Positions 1 to 6,567 of a DNA stretch of 18,732 nt are shown in pieces. Source of the stretch: an uncultured Christensenella sp. GTDB taxonomy: Bacteria > Bacillota > Clostridia > Christensenellales > Borkfalkiaceae. The number at the start of each line of letters is the position of its first letter. Positions within the stretch are counted from its first letter, which is position 1. The position numbers and the translations under genes are program-made. The stretch covers positions 1 through 18,732 of the forward strand of contig CAJTRW010000034.1 in NCBI GenBank assembly GCA_910578765.1. Direction: 5' to 3'. The notes below the pieces were generated by a model that searched no databases, had not been told where the DNA came from, and saw only the letters and a program-made list of their open reading frames with translations.

Positions 1-34
1 TTTCAATACTAAATTAATGAATATTGGAGAATTT

Positions 35-922
35 ATGGACAATTTATCGAATTTTATCAACTATCTGCAAGCTACAAAAAACTTATCTGAAAAAACTTTA
101 AAAGCATACAAAAGCGATTTAAAACAATTCTTCGCATATGAAAATAATGTTCTTCAACCAGACATTTGCACTTACATTTCCTATTTAAACGGTCATATAA
201 AACTTAAAGACACATCCATTCGAAGAAAGATTATCACTCTTAAAAATTTTTATAATTATCTTATTGATAATCAAATCATTGGCTATTCCCCCTTTAGAAA
301 ACTTAAATTCAGGTTTAAACAAGAAAAAAAGCTACCTAAAACTTTATCCGTAAATGAAATCAGCAGAATACTAAAATGCTTTGACATTGACCCTGCCACT
401 CTCTCACCATTTTCTCAAAAAGCATATCTCCGCGATTCCGCTTTAATTGATTTACTTATCAGCACTGGCATCAGAATAGGTGAAGCTGCAGCAATTACTT
501 TAGACGATATAATAAAGGCAGACCACACTTTGTTAATTCACGGAAAAGGACTAAAACAACGGCTTATTTACGTATCGTCGCCAATAACGTGGGAACGATT
601 AAAAACTTTAATAAGGGAACGCAAAAATAACGGAAATAATTATTTATTCGTAAATCGCTATGGACAGCCATTGTCAATTTACGGAATAGAAGATATATAC
701 AAAAAGTACGTTAAAAAGGCGCAGATAACAACGAAATCCACTCCCCACTATCTGCGACATACTTTTGCTACAAATCTTCTAGCCAACGGTGCCGATTTAC
801 GCTCCGTGCAAGAAATTTTGGGACACGCTTCGGTTGCCACTACTCAAATATATACAGAAGTAACGACAAAACGCAAAAAACAAGTTTTAGAGAAATATAA
901 TTACAGAAATAAATTGCTGTAA
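35..922 (+). CDS. Tyrosine recombinase, XerC/XerD family
   Basis: This is a site-specific DNA recombinase of the phage-integrase/Xer family, which breaks and rejoins DNA through a covalent tyrosine-DNA intermediate. I place the start at the ATG at 35, not the in-frame ATG at 17, because GGAGA at 26-30 sits 4-5 nt upstream of it. This gives 295 residues, typical for XerC/XerD. The N-terminal SAM-like core-binding domain spans about 1-90. The catalytic domain (about 100-290) shows the full set of active residues: R147 in STGIRIGEA, K171 in the beta-hairpin, H238 and R241 in HYLRH, H264 in LGHAS and nucleophile Y273. It is convergent with the long - strand cluster. The gene is visibly more A+T-rich than its neighbours, so recent acquisition is possible. 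Length and full catalytic set fit a chromosomal Xer protein, but I cannot separate XerC, XerD or a small mobile-element integrase. Confidence 0.9.
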   Translation: MDNLSNFINYLQATKNLSEKTLKAYKSDLKQFFAYENNVLQPDICTYISYLNGHIKLKDTSIRRKIITLKNFYNYLIDNQIIGYSPFRKLKFRFKQEKKLPKTLSVNEISRILKCFDIDPATLSPFSQKAYLRDSALIDLLISTGIRIGEAAAITLDDIIKADHTLLIHGKGLKQRLIYVSSPITWERLKTLIRERKNNGNNYLFVNRYGQPLSIYGIEDIYKKYVKKAQITTKSTPHYLRHTFATNLLANGADLRSVQEILGHASVATTQIYTEVTTKRKKQVLEKYNYRNKLL

Positions 923-1020
923 AATGCACTGAAAATAACTTGGCACAATTTGGGCACAAAATTGGCAGAAAAATGCGTATGCAATCCCTGAATTATAATG
1001 TTAAAATGAAGAAAAACAAA

Positions 1021-1053
1021 AAGGTCAAACCCAAAAATACTTGATTTGACCTT
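1021..1053 (-). terminator. Intrinsic terminator after spoIVB, possibly shared with the convergent recombinase
   Basis: A perfect 9-bp inverted repeat (AAGGTCAAA at 1021-1029, TTTGACCTT at 1045-1053) encloses a 15-nt loop. Read on the - strand the stem is followed by CTTTTTGTTTTTC, a good U-tract, so it should end transcription coming out of spoIVB. On the + strand the trailing sequence is only AATAATATAG, so its use by the recombinase gene would be weak. Confidence 0.8.
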
Positions 1054-1108
1054 AATAATATAGTAATTATGTTTGACATAATACTATACAAAATTTAATT
1101 TTTAACCA

Positions 1109-2125
1109 TCAATAGGCATTCAACATATTATCGATACCTATTCCATAACCACGCGTTGGATCATTGACAAATACGTGGGTAACAGCGCCTATAAGTTTTC
1201 CGTTTTGGACTATCGGGCTACCGCTCATGCCTTGCACAATGCCTCCCGTAATATCAAGTAAATTTCTATCTTCTATTTTAATGACAAAATTTCTGTTGTC
1301 CTTATTGTTTTTATCAACCTTAACTATCGATATATCGTATTTGCCGATTTCGTTACCGTGTACCGTAGTATAAATGCAGGCTTTACCGATTTTTACGCTG
1401 TCGATGCTGCCCTTTTCTATTTTTATAAGTTTGGAAACATCAAAGTTACTGTCAATATCTCCATATACTCCGCATGAGCAGTTTAGGCGTGCTTTACCTA
1501 AAACATTTCCGTTTTCAAAAGCCCCGTGCAGTTCTCCGGGGTTTCCTTTAACACCCTTTTTTACGTCATAAATAATGCAACCGTATACCGTTCCCCCGTT
1601 TATTTCCATTAAATTATTTTTCAAATCGGAGACCGGATGCCCCAAAGACGCAAATTTATTTCCGGCTCTATCTACATATGTTACGGTGCCTATTCCGTTT
1701 ACGGTATCTTTTACCAATACTCCTAATCTCTTCTTCCCTGTAGAAAGATCGGTTGCCGGTTTTATTTCACTTGTAAACTCCTGTCCGCCGCGATTAATTG
1801 TAATTTCGAATTTTTTAAAATTTTCCGAAAGAATTTTATTGATATCGGCAGAACTGTTTACTTCTATGCCGTTAATTCCTTCAATTATATCGCCAGTCCT
1901 GATTCCGCAATCTTTAGCCGGTGATTTAAGCCCGTCGGAAGTTATTACTTCGCATATGCCTATGACCTCAACAGTCTTTGTATTTAGGGTAAACCCTGCG
2001 GGAAAACCTCCCAAATACAACGACTGCCCCTCGGCAAGAGCCGTAGTAGGATTAAATGAAAAAGCGCAAAGCAGTAAAATTAAAAATATTAAAACAGTTC
2101 TTACAACATTTTTTCTTAAAAGCAT
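1109..2125 (-). CDS. spoIVB: SpoIVB, intercompartmental-signalling serine peptidase of sporulation
   Basis: SpoIVB is secreted from the forespore and cleaves the SpoIVFA/BofA inhibitory complex so that the SpoIVFB protease can process pro-sigma-K in the mother cell. The ATG at 2125 gives 338 residues beginning MLLRKNVV with an N-terminal hydrophobic membrane/signal segment (about 10-30, ending ALAEG). A PDZ domain follows (about 60-125), then the S55 peptidase domain with His163 in SLGHPVSD and the catalytic-serine motif GMSGSP at 299-304, continuing to GIGIDNML. An upstream in-frame ATG at 2188 would add 21 residues, but they do not look like a signal peptide and have no Shine-Dalgarno. A sigma-F/G-like promoter lies immediately before the chosen start. 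Order recN-(DUF6194)-spoIVB resembles Bacillus, but spo0A does not follow; the gene is succeeded by a terminator. Family certain, exact start uncertain. Confidence 0.93.
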   Translation of the reverse strand: MLLRKNVVRTVLIFLILLLCAFSFNPTTALAEGQSLYLGGFPAGFTLNTKTVEVIGICEVITSDGLKSPAKDCGIRTGDIIEGINGIEVNSSADINKILSENFKKFEITINRGGQEFTSEIKPATDLSTGKKRLGVLVKDTVNGIGTVTYVDRAGNKFASLGHPVSDLKNNLMEINGGTVYGCIIYDVKKGVKGNPGELHGAFENGNVLGKARLNCSCGVYGDIDSNFDVSKLIKIEKGSIDSVKIGKACIYTTVHGNEIGKYDISIVKVDKNNKDNRNFVIKIEDRNLLDITGGIVQGMSGSPIVQNGKLIGAVTHVFVNDPTRGYGIGIDNMLNAY

Positions 2126-2130
2126 AATTG

Positions 2131-2160
2131 TATTGTGTGCAAGTACTTTTTTAATATTCA
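2131..2160 (-). promoter_or_regulatory. Candidate forespore (sigma-F/sigma-G type) promoter of spoIVB
   Basis: On the - strand TGAATA (2160-2155) and CACAATA (2137-2131) are separated by 17 bp. The Bacillus sigma-G/F consensus is a GHATR-type -35 and a CATnHTA-type -10; the -35 here fits and the -10 has one mismatch (C for T at position 3). The -10 ends only 5 nt before the ATG at 2125, so the transcript would be leaderless or nearly so. In an A+T-rich genome such matches can be accidental. Confidence 0.45.
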
Positions 2161-2238
2161 AAAACGGCGAACAAAGCGCACTTTCCATTGAGAATTAGAA
2201 ACCAATCTTTAACGAGTTGCACTTTCAACTAATGATAA

Positions 2239-2269
2239 AAATCTCTCAAACAAAATGTTCGAGAGATTT
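2239..2269 (-). terminator. Intrinsic terminator after the DUF6194 gene
   Basis: A perfect 9-bp stem AAATCTCTC (2239-2247) / GAGAGATTT (2261-2269) has a 13-nt loop. On the - strand it is followed by TTTATCATT, so transcription from the DUF6194 gene should stop here, separating it from spoIVB. Confidence 0.75.
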
Positions 2270-2290
2270 AACTACAATTATTTAGAAAGA

Positions 2291-2752
2291 TCAATTGAAA
2301 TTTAACTTACTTTTTTTAGAATATTTTTCCTTTGCGTACTCATAAGCCTCTTGAATTAACGGCTTTAATCTTTCAAAGGTCGTATCGGACGGGTTGAGCG
2401 CACATATCCAACTCATCCAAGCGTAAACGGGGTGTGGCAATATTTTATCGGTTTTCGCAAAGTCATACTGCATATCTACAATACCACCTTTGGGCGGACG
2501 AGCAGGAACAGAGCCAAACATATTTATAAAAGTGTTTTTGCGAATACCTATATTAACGCGGTAAATTTTTTCTCTGTTCAAATCCGAACTCTTATCATTG
2601 TCACCGTCTTTCTCTTTGACGGTCAAAACATAAATTCCGCGTTTTAGCGTATTATTCGGATTATAGAAAATTCCACGCTCGCCCCAACTGCTTACTAAAA
2701 CCGTATCGGGTAGATTATCAAGACAGTATCTAAGTATATCGTTAGGTTGCAC
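2291..2752 (-). CDS. DUF6194 family protein
   Basis: This is a 153-residue soluble protein of unknown function. The middle and C-terminal parts carry the features I associate with DUF6194: YRVNIGIRKNTF (about 65-76), YDFAKTDKILPHPVYAWMSW (about 95-114), then CALNPSDTTFERLKPL and a C-terminal helix with EAYEYAKEKY. No signal peptide or membrane segment is seen. The start is GTG at 2752, preceded by AAGGA 9 nt upstream on the - strand; no better ATG exists. It lies between recN and spoIVB, a pair usually adjacent in Bacillus, and has its own terminator downstream. The 57-nt gap to recN holds two abutting short hairpins (2775-2787 and 2788-2801) without a U-tract. Function cannot be inferred; family assignment is from remembered motif similarity. 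Confidence 0.72.
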   Translation of the reverse strand: MQPNDILRYCLDNLPDTVLVSSWGERGIFYNPNNTLKRGIYVLTVKEKDGDNDKSSDLNREKIYRVNIGIRKNTFINMFGSVPARPPKGGIVDMQYDFAKTDKILPHPVYAWMSWICALNPSDTTFERLKPLIQEAYEYAKEKYSKKSKLNFN

Positions 2753-2809
2753 TTTTTGTTTTCCTTATGTAAACTTCCCTATGGGAACGACAGTAATGTC
2801 GACGAATTG

Positions 2810-4492
2810 TTAATTGTTTTTAAACGAGCTTATAAGTTCTTCGGCATGCTTTACCGCTGCATCTGATTTGAGACTGCCCGTAAGCCTTATAATCTCCTCG
2901 ATTTTCTCTTTATCGTTTAACTGTTTCACTCTGGTAAGCGTTTTGCCACCTTCTTCCGACTTATAAATATAATACTGCGCATCGCTTGCGGCGCAAATCT
3001 GCGCCAGATGTGAAACCGCAAGAATCTGCGTGTGCCCTGCAATATCGGTAAATTTACGCGCCACTTTGTCGGCTGTATAACCGCTTATTCCCGCATCTAT
3101 TTCATCAAAAATATACGTGGAAATATCGTTCAAATCTTTTAACTGCGTTTTCATTGCCAACATAAACCGGCTCATTTCACCGCCGCTTATGACCTTGCTC
3201 ATCGGCTTCATCGGCTCGCCTTTGTTTGCCGAAAACTCGAAGCACACAATATCAGAACCGTTTACCGAATGCAAGTTTGCATTTTCAAAGTTGTATTCGT
3301 TAAACTTAACGGCAAAACATGCGTCGGGTATATTAAGCGTTTTTAACTCCTCTATAACGCAAGCAGCTAATTTTTCGGCGGCATTCTTTCTTAACGACGT
3401 AAGTTTAAGACATAATTCGAAAATTTCTTTGTCGAGTTTTTCTATTTCACTTTTACACTTGTTGAGAATTTCGCCGCTGTCAAACAATAAGTTGTATTCT
3501 TCCTGGGCTTTATCTTTAAATGTCAAAATTTCTTCTTCGTCAACGCCGTATTTCTTTCGCAATATTTTTAAAAGGTCCAGTCTTTCCTCAATATGCTTTG
3601 CTTCCTGCTCATCAAACGTCAAGTTCTCCGCCATATCTGAAAGCGTTGACGCTACGTCCGACAGCTCCGCATTAAGCCCGTCCAACCGTGCAGCAATTTT
3701 TTCATATTCGCCGTCTATATTGGAAATTTGGTTAAGCGCATGTACGGCAGACGACAATCTGTCGCCGCAGCCGGAATCCTCATTGATTAAATTAATAACT
3801 CCGTTAACCGAAGACAGCAGCTTTTCTACATTATTAATAATATTTTGTCTGTTTTTAAGTTCGTCAAATTCACCAGGTCTTATATCGGCTTTATTAATCT
3901 CGTCGATTTGATATTCAAGTAAATCCAGTTTACGGGCTCTTTCGGCTTCATCCCCGCCAAGAACGGCAATCTTCTTTTTAATTTCGTTCTTTTGGGAAAT
4001 TGCGTCACTAAGCGCGCATTTGATACTTACACCCTGCTCGCCCAGCAATCCGTCTATTACTTTTAACTGATTATCTTCGTCAAGTAAATAAAAGTGTTCG
4101 CTTTGTCCGTGTACGTCCACAAGATGCTGCGTTACATTTTTCAGCATAGCCGCAGTAACTGTATTTCCGTTTATTTTTATAGAATTTTTACCGTCGGACG
4201 AAAGCTTACGCGTGATTATAATTTCACCGTCGGATTCAATGTCGTAATCGTTCAGCTTTTTAACCGCAACAGAATTTTTATCCGCAACAAATTCCGCACG
4301 GACGGATGCCTCCTGTTCACCGTACCGAATCATAGTCCTGTCCGCTTTCGAGCCGAGTACAAAATTAATAGAGTCGAGAATAACCGATTTACCCGACCCG
4401 GTTTCGCCCGATAAAACGTTTAAACCTTTATCGAACTCTATATCCGCCTGCTGTATGAGAGCAATATTTCTTATGTAAAGTCTGCTTAACAT
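2810..4492 (-). CDS. recN: DNA repair protein RecN
   Basis: RecN is an SMC-like ATPase that acts early at DNA double-strand breaks. The protein is 560 residues, close to the usual length (about 550-580). The N-terminal ATPase half has Walker A GETGSGKS at 29-36. A long coiled-coil arm occupies roughly 150-370. The C-terminal half has the ABC signature SGGEMSRFMLA starting at 436 and Walker B TYIFDEIDAGISG at about 459-471, followed by the His-switch region ILAVSHLAQI. The ATG overlaps the argR stop by one base (TAATG) and there is no strong Shine-Dalgarno, so translation is probably coupled to argR. The argR-recN pairing is standard for Firmicutes. Confidence 0.97.
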   Translation of the reverse strand: MLSRLYIRNIALIQQADIEFDKGLNVLSGETGSGKSVILDSINFVLGSKADRTMIRYGEQEASVRAEFVADKNSVAVKKLNDYDIESDGEIIITRKLSSDGKNSIKINGNTVTAAMLKNVTQHLVDVHGQSEHFYLLDEDNQLKVIDGLLGEQGVSIKCALSDAISQKNEIKKKIAVLGGDEAERARKLDLLEYQIDEINKADIRPGEFDELKNRQNIINNVEKLLSSVNGVINLINEDSGCGDRLSSAVHALNQISNIDGEYEKIAARLDGLNAELSDVASTLSDMAENLTFDEQEAKHIEERLDLLKILRKKYGVDEEEILTFKDKAQEEYNLLFDSGEILNKCKSEIEKLDKEIFELCLKLTSLRKNAAEKLAACVIEELKTLNIPDACFAVKFNEYNFENANLHSVNGSDIVCFEFSANKGEPMKPMSKVISGGEMSRFMLAMKTQLKDLNDISTYIFDEIDAGISGYTADKVARKFTDIAGHTQILAVSHLAQICAASDAQYYIYKSEEGGKTLTRVKQLNDKEKIEEIIRLTGSLKSDAAVKHAEELISSFKNN

Positions 4493-4944
4493 TATGCCAT
4501 GTACTCACGCAGCTTTTCGGTTACGATAAGCGCATTTTCGTTACTGTTTACAACAATAAGCAACGTATCGTCGCCCGCTACGCATCCCAATATTTCTTTA
4601 AGTTGTAACGAATCGACAAAAGTTCCCGCCGTCGCGCCGTTACCGCGCATTGTTTTTATTATTATTATATTATTTGCATAGTTGATTGTCTGCACGCACT
4701 CGCTGAAAAGATTTTTCATTCTTCCCGTTACGGTATCGTCGTCGCTGTCAAGGAAAGCATATTTATACTTTTTAGTAGTACCTGAAATTTTATAAAGCTT
4801 CAAATCTTTGATATCGCGGGAAATGGTTGCTTGAGTGACATTGAAATTAAGCCTGTTAAGTTCGTAACAAAGCTCTTCCTGGGTATCTATTTCTTTGGTC
4901 GAAATAATTTCCAAAATTTTCTGTTGTCTTGCGTTTCTATGCAT
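4492..4944 (-). CDS. argR: Arginine repressor ArgR/AhrC
   Basis: A hexameric, arginine-dependent DNA-binding regulator of arginine biosynthesis and catabolism. I take the ATG at 4944 (150 residues, the family norm), because GGAG at 4958-4955 lies 9-10 nt upstream; a TTG at 4959 would place that Shine-Dalgarno inside the gene. The N-terminal winged helix-turn-helix (about 1-70) includes the recognition helix ATISRDIKDL. The C-terminal oligomerisation and arginine-binding domain has the conserved GCVAGDDTLLIV with its Asp pair. The start is 2 nt after the nadK stop and the gene overlaps recN by one base, so it sits in a tight nadK-argR-recN unit. Confidence 0.96.
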   Translation of the reverse strand: MHRNARQQKILEIISTKEIDTQEELCYELNRLNFNVTQATISRDIKDLKLYKISGTTKKYKYAFLDSDDDTVTGRMKNLFSECVQTINYANNIIIIKTMRGNGATAGTFVDSLQLKEILGCVAGDDTLLIVVNSNENALIVTEKLREYMA

Positions 4945-4946
4945 TG

Positions 4947-5753
4947 TTATCTGCTCCAAATATTAAGTTTTATTAAAAGCTTTTTAAAAAAATCGTCTTT
5001 GCCGCGCGTTATAAATTCCGCCACATATTTTGATTTTTTAACTTGAAATTCCGACGGAGAATTTACCGTTTCCTTTATTTTTCCGTCGACGATGATATTC
5101 AAAGGAGTTTTACCCGTATGCGAAATCTTCAAAACCGAATTATCGCTGTAAACTACCGGTCTGGAATGAAGCGAATGCGCGCAAATCGGCGTCATAATAA
5201 AAGCGTTTATATCGGGCGTCAGTACTGAGCCGCCGGCAGACAACGAGTATGCCGTAGAACCCGTAGGCGTGCTGACTATTATACCGTCGGATATAAAACT
5301 GTCGACATGGCAGCCGTCAATTTCCGCACGCAAATCCACAGTATTGCTGAAATTGACTCCGCTTGTGCTGCGTTGAATAACCAAATCGTTCAACGCAATA
5401 TAAATGTTGTCACCGCATTTTATTTCAAGCAATTTTCTGTCGGTTATACAGTAATTACCGCTACATACCAATTGCGCCGCTTCGTCCAGCTTTTCCTGCT
5501 CAAATTCAGTTAAAAAACCTAAATGACCGTAATTTATTCCTATTATTTTAACCGATCTTTTCGCACATTCGGATGCGACGGTCAATATTGTCCCGTCTCC
5601 GCCCAAAACAAAAAGAACGTCCAACCCTTCCAAATCGTCATATGAACCGACAATTATAACCTTATTAAAAACAGAAAGTTTAGCCTTCAATCGCTCGACA
5701 TACGGTCGGTTTTCGGAAAGAAAATTTTTATTAAAATAAATCCCCGCTTTCAT
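4947..5753 (-). CDS. nadK: NAD kinase
   Basis: This enzyme phosphorylates NAD to NADP in the cytoplasm. It has 268 residues, close to the 266-290 usual for bacteria. Diagnostic motifs are GGDG at 51-54, NYGHLGFLTE at 74-83, the ND motif ALNDLVIQR at 120-128 and TPTGSTAYSLSAGG at 162-175. No Shine-Dalgarno precedes the ATG; instead a TATAAT box ends 7 nt before it, directly after the tlyA terminator. The gene therefore appears to start its own transcript, possibly leaderless, with argR and recN following. The tlyA-nadK-argR-recN order is common in Clostridia and differs from Bacillus, which lacks nadK here. Confidence 0.97.
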   Translation of the reverse strand: MKAGIYFNKNFLSENRPYVERLKAKLSVFNKVIIVGSYDDLEGLDVLFVLGGDGTILTVASECAKRSVKIIGINYGHLGFLTEFEQEKLDEAAQLVCSGNYCITDRKLLEIKCGDNIYIALNDLVIQRSTSGVNFSNTVDLRAEIDGCHVDSFISDGIIVSTPTGSTAYSLSAGGSVLTPDINAFIMTPICAHSLHSRPVVYSDNSVLKISHTGKTPLNIIVDGKIKETVNSPSEFQVKKSKYVAEFITRGKDDFFKKLLIKLNIWSR

Positions 5754-5760
5754 CTATTTT

Positions 5761-5790
5761 ATTATAAAGCTTTTTATACAAATATGCAAA
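5761..5790 (-). promoter_or_regulatory. Candidate sigma-A promoter of nadK-argR-recN
   Basis: A perfect TATAAT occupies 5766-5761 on the - strand. The best upstream partner is TTTGCA (5790-5785, 18-bp spacer) or TTGCAT (17-bp spacer), both imperfect -35 boxes. It lies between the tlyA terminator and the nadK ATG (5753), in the only position that could serve nadK independently. The predicted transcription start falls within a base or two of the ATG. Confidence 0.5.
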
Positions 5791-5794
5791 CAAA

Positions 5795-5826
5795 AAATCC
5801 GTTAAATTTTATAATTTAACGGATTT
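5795..5826 (-). terminator. Intrinsic terminator overlapping the 3' end of tlyA
   Basis: A perfect 12-bp stem AAATCCGTTAAA (5795-5806) / TTTAACGGATTT (5815-5826) with an 8-nt loop is followed on the - strand by a run of six T (5797-5792, partly shared with the stem). The upstream arm forms the last codons of tlyA, so termination is immediate after the stop codon. Confidence 0.85.
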
Positions 5827-6567
5827 AAATAAATTGTTTTCAGGTAAGATATCTCCCGTATTTTTACGGAACAACATAAGGTATTCCATATTTTTACCTT
5901 GGATTATCGGGGCGTTCGTAATCTTTTCGGGTATAAGATTGCATTGTAACCCGTAATCATAAACCTTTGAAATTGCTTTTTCGTGTGCCTTTCTATCCTT
6001 AACTATGCCGTTTTTACCTATATTGCGGTTTTCGCACTCAAATTGAGGCTTAATCAGCGCAATGACGTAAGCTCCTTCGCCAATAACGTCGCTGACCTGT
6101 TTCAATATATAAGTAAGTGATATAAAGCTTACGTCTATAACAACTCCGTCAAGATTTTCATTGAATAATTGCATATTCAGGTTGCGCGCATTGAAATTGT
6201 CAATCACAACGGTTTTACCGGATAACAAACTTTTGTCAAGCTGGCTTTCACCCACATCGACACAATAAACTTTCCTTGCGCCGTTTTGAATTAGACAGTC
6301 GGTAAATCCGCCCGTACTTGCGCCGATATCGGCAAATACTTTGTCTTTTGCGGAAAACCCAAATTCCTTTAATGCCTTGCTCAGCTTAAATCCGCCGGCG
6401 GACACAAAGCTTTCGTCGGCATCGATAAACTCAACGGTATCCGACTCCGATATATCGTTCGACGGAACAATTTTTTTGCCGTTTACAAGTATTAAGCCTT
6501 TACTTATAGCGTTTGCCGCCTTCGTCCTCGAGCCGAATTTTTCGGCAAAAAATTTATCCGCACGCAT
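5809..6567 (-). CDS. tlyA: TlyA family 2'-O-ribose rRNA methyltransferase (S4 plus FtsJ-like domain)
   Basis: This protein is predicted to methylate ribosomal RNA; the family was first named hemolysin. It has 252 residues, slightly shorter than the Bacillus YqxC homologue. An N-terminal S4 RNA-binding domain (1 to about 60) begins MRADKFFAEK and includes LVNGKKIVPSN. The FtsJ/RrmJ-type methyltransferase domain follows, with SAGGFKL at 56-62, the SAM-binding DIGASTGGFTD at 80-90, DVSFISL at 145-151 and the catalytic-region lysine in LIKPQFE. The ending GKNMEYLMLF is also typical. The gene overlaps the end of dxs by 14 nt and has no evident Shine-Dalgarno, consistent with coupled translation. 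Methyltransferase assignment is strong; the exact rRNA site is not known from sequence. Confidence 0.94.
   Translation of the reverse strand: MRADKFFAEKFGSRTKAANAISKGLILVNGKKIVPSNDISESDTVEFIDADESFVSAGGFKLSKALKEFGFSAKDKVFADIGASTGGFTDCLIQNGARKVYCVDVGESQLDKSLLSGKTVVIDNFNARNLNMQLFNENLDGVVIDVSFISLTYILKQVSDVIGEGAYVIALIKPQFECENRNIGKNGIVKDRKAHEKAISKVYDYGLQCNLIPEKITNAPIIQGKNMEYLMLFRKNTGDILPENNLFKSVKL

Noticed and set aside
1575..2198. + strand reading frame of 207 codons opposite spoIVB
   Set aside because: Shadow of spoIVB, whose protein sequence is unmistakable; no similarity features in the antisense product.
2775..2801. Two abutting hairpins between recN and the DUF6194 gene as a terminator or riboswitch
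   Set aside because: Stems are only 5 bp each, no U-tract follows on the - strand and no known riboswitch motif is visible.
3117..3911. + strand reading frame of 264 codons opposite recN
   Set aside because: Serine/leucine-rich antisense shadow of the RecN coiled-coil region.
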